Below, piece by piece: positions 7,308 to 10,380 of a DNA stretch of 10,380 nucleotides. Position 1 is the first letter of the stretch. The number at the start of each line of letters is the position of its first letter. Origin of the DNA: DATHNF01 sp035486285 (GTDB lineage Bacteria > Patescibacteriota > Saccharimonadia > Saccharimonadales > UBA4665). The DNA lies in contig DATHNF010000042.1 of assembly GCA_035486285.1 (NCBI GenBank), positions 1-10,380 on the forward strand, given 5' to 3'. Position numbers and translations under genes: made by a program. The notes below the pieces were generated by a model. It searched no databases and was not told the DNA's origin. It saw nothing but the letters and a program-made list of their open reading frames with translations.

Positions 7308-7342
7308 TATCCTAGGTCTCGCCAAGAGCGAGATCTAGGATA
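7308..7342 (+). terminator. Long stem-loop after the surface-protein gene, lacking a U-tract
   Basis: The left arm 7308-7322 pairs over 15 positions with 7328-7342 (one G-U pair) around the 5-nt loop CAAGA. It starts 13 nt after the stop codon. No T-run follows on either strand, so it is either an unusual terminator or a 3'-end stabilising hairpin that blocks exonuclease decay. Confidence 0.6.
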
Positions 7343-7355
7343 AACCTGACTTGCT

Positions 7356-7364
7356 TGTGGATAA
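7356..7364 (+). other. Single DnaA-box match (complement reads TTATCCACA)
   Basis: TGTGGATAA is the exact reverse complement of the consensus DnaA box. Only one perfect copy was noticed in this non-coding stretch and no AT-rich unwinding element sits beside it. It may titrate DnaA or be chance. Confidence 0.3.
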
Positions 7365-7455
7365 GCACTAGCGCGAAATCAGTTTTTGTGCTACGATTGC
7401 CAATAGTTGAATGAGCACTGACTGACCGCTCTAGATACAAACAAAGATCTCCTGG

Positions 7456-7489
7456 ATCCCCCTCCGCTTTACAGAGGGGGATTTTCTTT
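7456..7489 (+). terminator. Rho-independent terminator
   Basis: ATCCCCCTC (7456-7464) pairs perfectly with GAGGGGGAT (7474-7482) around a 9-nt loop and runs into TTTTCTTT (7482-7489). This is a standard intrinsic terminator. It closes the surface-protein operon and insulates the tRNA gene 49 nt downstream. Confidence 0.9.
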
Positions 7490-7501
7490 GCCCATCTGTT
7501 A

Positions 7502-7510
7502 TGCTACTAT
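7502..7510 (+). promoter_or_regulatory. Candidate extended -10 element for tRNA-Glu
   Basis: TGCTACTAT has the TGN extension followed by TACTAT (4/6 to TATAAT). It sits just after the terminator and 28 nt before the mature tRNA 5' end. No good -35 is present at 16-18 nt spacing, since that region is the terminator's T-tract. Confidence 0.4.
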
Positions 7511-7538
7511 TGACCAGATTAGCCTAACAGTTACATAC

Positions 7539-7613
7539 GGTCCCGTCGTCTAATGGTTAGGACACCAGGTTTTCATCCTGGCAATCGGAGTTCGATTCTC
7601 CGCGGGATCACCA
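7539..7613 (+). tRNA. tRNA-Glu (anticodon UUC)
   Basis: The full cloverleaf can be drawn. Acceptor stem 7539-7545 pairs with 7603-7609 (one G-U pair); the anticodon stem is CCAGG (7565-7569) with CCTGG (7577-7581); the anticodon TTC is at 7572-7574; the T-arm CGGAG/CTCCG (7586-7590 with 7598-7602) encloses TTCGATT. Discriminator A7610 is followed by an encoded CCA (7611-7613). It reads GAA and, by wobble, GAG. The next gene begins only 24 nt further with no terminator in between. Confidence 0.97.
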
Positions 7614-7637
7614 CATATTGAAGCTAGTTAAAATATT

Positions 7638-7889
7638 ATGAGAAAAACAAACGCAAAACGCTCAACATATTCAGATATGAAGAAAGAAATTGATTCTTGG
7701 ATAGCAGAAGATTACCCAAAACTGAGTGCCTTAAAACATCCTTACAGATCAATTTTTGCAGTACTTGCTGGTATTTCCATTCTGGGGTTCCTAGCAGCTT
7801 TAGGTGAACACTCAATACTTGGTGGGGTAGCATGCGCATTTATTTTTCTACTGGCGGCATGCTTGAGTATAACAAGTACTAAATTTTAA
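7638..7889 (+). CDS. Small hypothetical membrane protein with two transmembrane helices
   Basis: This 83-residue protein has a basic, hydrophilic N-terminus (about 1-36, rich in Lys/Arg at the start, then acidic 'EIDSWIAEDYP'), followed by two hydrophobic helices (about 38-57 and 61-79) separated by a short 'GEHS' turn, and ends in 'TSTKF'. I recognise no family. Coding looks plausible from the consistent hydropathy, but the start is weakly supported: no Shine-Dalgarno lies near ATG 7638, and only a distant GAAG is found 14 nt away. It may be transcribed by read-through from the tRNA-Glu gene 24 nt upstream. Base composition is about one-third GC in the stretch I counted (21/60 at 7681-7740), well below pyruvate kinase downstream, which suggests a different origin. 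Confidence 0.55.
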   Translation: MRKTNAKRSTYSDMKKEIDSWIAEDYPKLSALKHPYRSIFAVLAGISILGFLAALGEHSILGGVACAFIFLLAACLSITSTKF

Positions 7890-7973
7890 TATTAAACCCG
7901 AGTAGAACTAAAACTGCTCAAGCTTGTCGTTACAAAACCTCACACCAGCAAAGTATTTCAGAACAGATTAAGT

Positions 7974-7979
7974 TATAAT
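7974..7979 (+). promoter_or_regulatory. Candidate -10 box for the PLP-enzyme gene
   Basis: A perfect TATAAT lies 64 nt before ATG 8044, in the 154-nt gap after the small membrane protein gene. No recognisable -35 occurs at 16-18 nt spacing. The implied leader is about 58 nt. Confidence 0.45.
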
Positions 7980-8043
7980 TCGACTGTAACGGGTCACCAT
8001 TCTTATGTTAAACGTTCGCCACTATAGAGGCTAAGAATATTTC

Positions 8044-9069
8044 ATGAGCTTATCCTTAGAAGAAGAAAAGATACTACAATCCATCATTGTGGCATCTGAT
8101 AATGATCCGCTGAAGCCTGAATTTCCGGCAGATAGTCCAAAATTTCCCGCCACAGAAACGTATCAGATTGACGTGCCTGGGTTCACCAACGTTTGGTTAA
8201 AGGACGAGAGTACAAACTGCACGGGAACTCATAAAGACCGAATGGCGTGGGAAATAGTCGTCACCTATAGAGAATTTCTGTTGGCCAAAAAACATGGTCA
8301 GATAAAGTCAATACCGACGATGTCCCTCATTTCATCTGGCTCTGCTGCAACTGCCATACAAACGCAATTGACCAAGTACAATTTGCCAAACTTACGCGTC
8401 CTCGTTGACGTTACTATATCGCCCGATATCTTATGCACCCTCGAGGCTCTGGGCTGCGAGATATACAAAACCGATCTCGCAAAGAAAGCATTGAGCTGGC
8501 AAGAAATTCTGCTCATGACAAATAACTCAGACGGTCTTGATATTACATCAAGTGATGCGCTAGATCCTACCACCCGATTTTATGATTGGTTAAGTTACGA
8601 AATTATTAATAACTCGCCTGATTATTGCTTCGTACCATTCGGTACCGGTAATTTATATGAGAATATCTTAAACATTACCAAACGTGAAGTTTCCTCAAAG
8701 CGACATGATCGTCGCTTCCGCGGTGATCCTAAAACTCTGCAGAACTGTAATTTTATGGGAGCAACTACGAATAATCCGAACTCAAAGGCAGACAAATTGT
8801 ATTCTCCTCATTTGCCTTTCGTTCATCTTGACGAGCAATGGCTGCGGATATATAAACAGTCAGGCTACATAGGGCAAAAGTCCAACGTCTTTCCTATTAA
8901 AGAAAAGTGTCTTGATGAAGCAATTAGCTTGGCAGAAGCGTTAAAGATTGATGCTGAGCCATCTGGCATTGCTGGTCTTGCGCTATTGCTTCAATTTAAA
9001 AGTAAAGTGCCGAAAGACAAGAAGATACTTGTTGTTAATACGGGTAAGTCGAAAATCAGTTCCAAGTAA
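8044..9069 (+). CDS. Fold-type II PLP-dependent enzyme, threonine-synthase/tryptophan-synthase-beta superfamily
   Basis: This 341-residue cytosolic protein has the PLP signatures in order. 'WLKDESTNCTGTHKDR' supplies the Schiff-base lysine K64. 'ISSGSAATAIQ' (S97, S98, G99, S100) corresponds to the cofactor-contacting loop. 'PFGTGNL' (198-204) is the phosphate-binding loop. 'EPSGIAGLALL' (E305, S307) and 'NTGKSK' (N332-G334) are the C-terminal cofactor motifs. Family members catalyse beta- or gamma-elimination/replacement or amino-acid deamination; threonine synthase is the nearest pattern I see, but the substrate cannot be fixed. Oddities: Ser100 replaces the Asn usual in the 'SGN' loop, and the protein is shorter than typical threonine synthases. 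The initiation region is weak, with AGAGG 13 nt before the ATG. The gene is AT-rich (21/60 GC at 8041-8100) beside a tRNA, consistent with transfer. No other amino-acid biosynthesis gene is in the window. Confidence 0.8.
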   Translation: MSLSLEEEKILQSIIVASDNDPLKPEFPADSPKFPATETYQIDVPGFTNVWLKDESTNCTGTHKDRMAWEIVVTYREFLLAKKHGQIKSIPTMSLISSGSAATAIQTQLTKYNLPNLRVLVDVTISPDILCTLEALGCEIYKTDLAKKALSWQEILLMTNNSDGLDITSSDALDPTTRFYDWLSYEIINNSPDYCFVPFGTGNLYENILNITKREVSSKRHDRRFRGDPKTLQNCNFMGATTNNPNSKADKLYSPHLPFVHLDEQWLRIYKQSGYIGQKSNVFPIKEKCLDEAISLAEALKIDAEPSGIAGLALLLQFKSKVPKDKKILVVNTGKSKISSK

Positions 9070-9103
9070 TTTATCTCTAGCTCGTTGCGCACAAAGCGCG
9101 TGG

Positions 9104-9133
9104 TCGCGTTAACAGCGAAGTTATTTTTATTGT
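9104..9133 (+). terminator. Weak candidate terminator after the PLP-enzyme gene
   Basis: TCGC (9104-9107) and GCGA (9115-9118) can pair around a 7-nt loop, followed by the T-rich AGTTATTTTTATT. The stem is only 4 bp. A separate GCGC/GCGC hairpin (9087-9090 with 9096-9099) sits just upstream. Termination here is possible but would be inefficient. Confidence 0.3.
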
Positions 9134-9158
9134 GCAAGTATAGCCGGAGGACTATACT
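9130..9158 (+). promoter_or_regulatory. Candidate promoter of pyruvate kinase
   Basis: TTGTGC (9130-9135, 4/6 consistent with a -35), a 17-nt spacer and TATACT (9153-9158) form a reasonable promoter. Its -10 is identical to that of the surface operon. The expected start is near 9165, leaving a leader of about 34 nt. Confidence 0.5.
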
Positions 9159-9160
9159 TG
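9135..9160 (+). promoter_or_regulatory. 26-bp palindrome overlapping the pyk promoter (operator-like)
   Basis: CAAGTATAG (9135-9143) and CTATACTTG (9152-9160) are perfect inverted repeats of 9 bp separated by 8 nt. The repeat fills the spacer and covers the -10. The loop contains GGAGG. No U-tract follows, so a terminator is unlikely; a repressor binding site is the better reading, or an RNA hairpin if transcription starts further upstream. Confidence 0.5.
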
Positions 9161-9198
9161 AGGCAAGCATTACTAGTATTAGGGTGGGCTGACAGCGC

Positions 9199-10380
9199 AT
9201 GAAACAGACAAGTACGGTACCTAATGTACCATTGAGGAATTTGAAGCGGACTAAGATCATTGCTACGGTGGGGCCGGCAACTGACAGTTATGAAGCTATT
9301 CTGGGGCTCATCAAAGCTGGTGCCAATGGCATTCGGCTTAACTTCAGCCACGGCACGCATGAAGAGCGGACGCGGCAAATCAAGTGGGTGCGCAAGGCTG
9401 CCCGCGCCTACGGCAAACCAGTCGCTATCATCCAGGACCTGCAAGGGCCGAAGCTTCGGCTCGGCGACTTCGATGGGATTGTCAATGTGAGCAAAGGTCA
9501 GGAAGTTAGCCTGCAATACCAGGCCGATTATGCAGTGAGTGGTCATCTACCGACACAGTATGAGCTCAGCGATAAGGTGAAGCGGGGCGAGCGGATGTAT
9601 CTCTACGATGGTAAAATCCGCATGACAATTACCAGCACCCGCAACGGTGTTATCCGCGCCAAGGCGGAGAATAACGGCATACTCATTAAGCGCAAAGGCA
9701 TCAATCTACCGGACACTGATCTGGGCGGCGACATTATTACCGCCAAGGATCGGGCCGACCTAGTCTACGGCTCGTCGCAGGACATTGATTATATTGCCCT
9801 CAGCTTTGTGCAGACAGCGGATGATATCAAAAAACTGCGTAGCTTACTGAAAAACATGAATAGTACAGCCAAAATCATCGCCAAAGTCGAAACCAAGGCC
9901 GCCGTTGATAATATCGACGATATTGTCCGAACTAGCGACGCCGTGATGGTAGCCCGCGGTGACCTGGCTATCGAAACGCCGGCCGAGAGCGTGCCGATCG
10001 TGCAGCGACAGATTATCGGCCTTGGGCTACGTTACGCTAAGCCGACAATTGTTGCTACCCAGTTGCTCGGCAGCATGACCGATGATCCTGAACCAACCAG
10101 GTCAGAAGTTTCCGATGTGGCTACAGCCGTACTGGTTGGCACTGATTGCGCCATGCTCAGCGACGAGACGGCTAACGGCTCATATCCACTTGAAGCAGTT
10201 GAGACCATGAAACGAGTCATCCTGTACACCGAGAGTCATACGCCGCTGCGGGTCAGCTTCCCCGACAATGAAGACCATAGCCGCCAAATGGCTATCAGTA
10301 CCGCTATTTTGAACTTGGCCGAAAGCATTGCCGCCGCCGCTATTGTGGCTGAAACTAAGTCCGGCGCTACCGCTTTGCAA
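9199..10380 (+). CDS. pyk: Pyruvate kinase, 3'-partial (runs off the window)
   Basis: The frame is open for 394 codons to the window edge. The enzyme transfers phosphate from phosphoenolpyruvate to ADP in the last step of glycolysis. ATG 9199 is the first possible start because an in-frame TGA lies at 9190-9192; its Shine-Dalgarno is poor. Motifs: 'TKIIATVGPA' near the N-terminus; 'RLNFSHG' with R46, N48, S50; 'QDLQGPKLR' with D80, K85, R87, leading into the B domain; 'AKIIAKVET' with K229 and E231 at the catalytic and metal site; 'VMVARGDLAIE' with D255; 'TIVATQLLGSM' with T287; and 'SEVSDVATAVLVGTDCAMLSDETANG'. The domain order A-B-A is normal, and the C domain is cut off. Two small departures are GDLA for the common GDLG and SDE (D322) for the common SGE. 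Higher GC (33/60 at 9901-9960) separates it from the AT-rich genes before it. Confidence 0.96.
   Translation, partial: MKQTSTVPNVPLRNLKRTKIIATVGPATDSYEAILGLIKAGANGIRLNFSHGTHEERTRQIKWVRKAARAYGKPVAIIQDLQGPKLRLGDFDGIVNVSKGQEVSLQYQADYAVSGHLPTQYELSDKVKRGERMYLYDGKIRMTITSTRNGVIRAKAENNGILIKRKGINLPDTDLGGDIITAKDRADLVYGSSQDIDYIALSFVQTADDIKKLRSLLKNMNSTAKIIAKVETKAAVDNIDDIVRTSDAVMVARGDLAIETPAESVPIVQRQIIGLGLRYAKPTIVATQLLGSMTDDPEPTRSEVSDVATAVLVGTDCAMLSDETANGSYPLEAVETMKRVILYTESHTPLRVSFPDNEDHSRQMAISTAILNLAESIAAAAIVAETKSGATALQ

Noticed and set aside
7295..7538. Replication origin, suggested by a DnaA box
   Set aside because: There is only one box, no AT-rich unwinding region, and no dnaA or dnaN nearby.
9135..9160. 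Rho-independent terminator for the PLP-enzyme gene
   Set aside because: The perfect hairpin is not followed by a T-run on the + strand and its upstream T-rich stretch would be A-rich on the other strand; the overlap with a promoter fits an operator better.
9127..9546. Antisense open frame over the start of pyruvate kinase
   Set aside because: The + strand encodes unmistakable pyruvate kinase motifs throughout; the antisense frame shows no recognisable domain or ribosome binding site.
1..10380. Possible recoded genetic code (TGA as glycine, as in some CPR lineages), because all eight complete genes end in TAA or TAG
   Set aside because: No gene contains an in-frame TGA codon, the proteins are complete without one, and eight stops is too small a sample. 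The in-frame TGA before pyk at 9190 behaves as an ordinary upstream stop.

Overview
The window looks like a chromosomal segment from a member of the Candidate Phyla Radiation, most likely a Saccharibacteria (TM7)-type bacterium. I base this on the style of the proteins and did not run any phylogeny. The signs are a 7TM-GAF histidine kinase with a 'SMASHQLRTPLTSIKGY' H-box, a wall-sorted protein ending in a 'NTGAG' signal before its hydrophobic tail, a CPR-like secreted Ig/PKD architecture, a roughly half-GC base composition and standard-code reading frames. All genes are on the + strand. The window opens inside a gene and closes inside another.

Layout: (1) 2-1717 is the 3' part of a membrane histidine kinase. 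(2) 1767-4608 is a tight three-gene operon: a membrane-anchored vWA-like protein, a MoxR-type AAA+ ATPase and a divergent DUF58-like protein. It has its own TTGACA promoter, placed so that the first mRNA is probably leaderless. (3) A consensus promoter at 4626-4654 and a structured leader of about 108 nt precede two cell-surface genes. The first (4769-6100) is an N-terminally anchored protein ending in a Thr-Pro stalk. The second (6128-7294) is a secreted protein with Ig-like and PKD-like domains and a sortase-type C-terminus. (4) 7295-7538 is non-coding and holds a long hairpin, a lone DnaA-box match and a good rho-independent terminator. (5) 7539-7613 is tRNA-Glu(UUC). (6) 7614-9069 is visibly more AT-rich and carries a small two-helix membrane protein and a fold-type-II PLP enzyme related to threonine synthase. 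(7) 9199 to the window end is pyruvate kinase, cut off in its C-terminal domain, with a 26-bp palindrome overlapping a plausible promoter.

How the parts may work together: MoxR ATPases with vWA and DUF58 partners are generally regarded as chaperone-like assembly or activation modules for membrane or exported complexes. Here the module lies between a sensor kinase and a pair of surface proteins, so a link to cell-envelope biogenesis is a reasonable but unproven inference. Both presumptive vWA-type partners lack a canonical metal-binding MIDAS motif. The AT-rich block immediately after the tRNA gene looks like a separately acquired segment, and the pyruvate kinase gene resumes the core-genome composition. 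The most unusual points are the MIDAS-poor MoxR module, the structured leader of the surface operon, the palindrome over the pyk promoter, and the tRNA-adjacent AT-rich segment with an imperfect tRNA 3'-end repeat.
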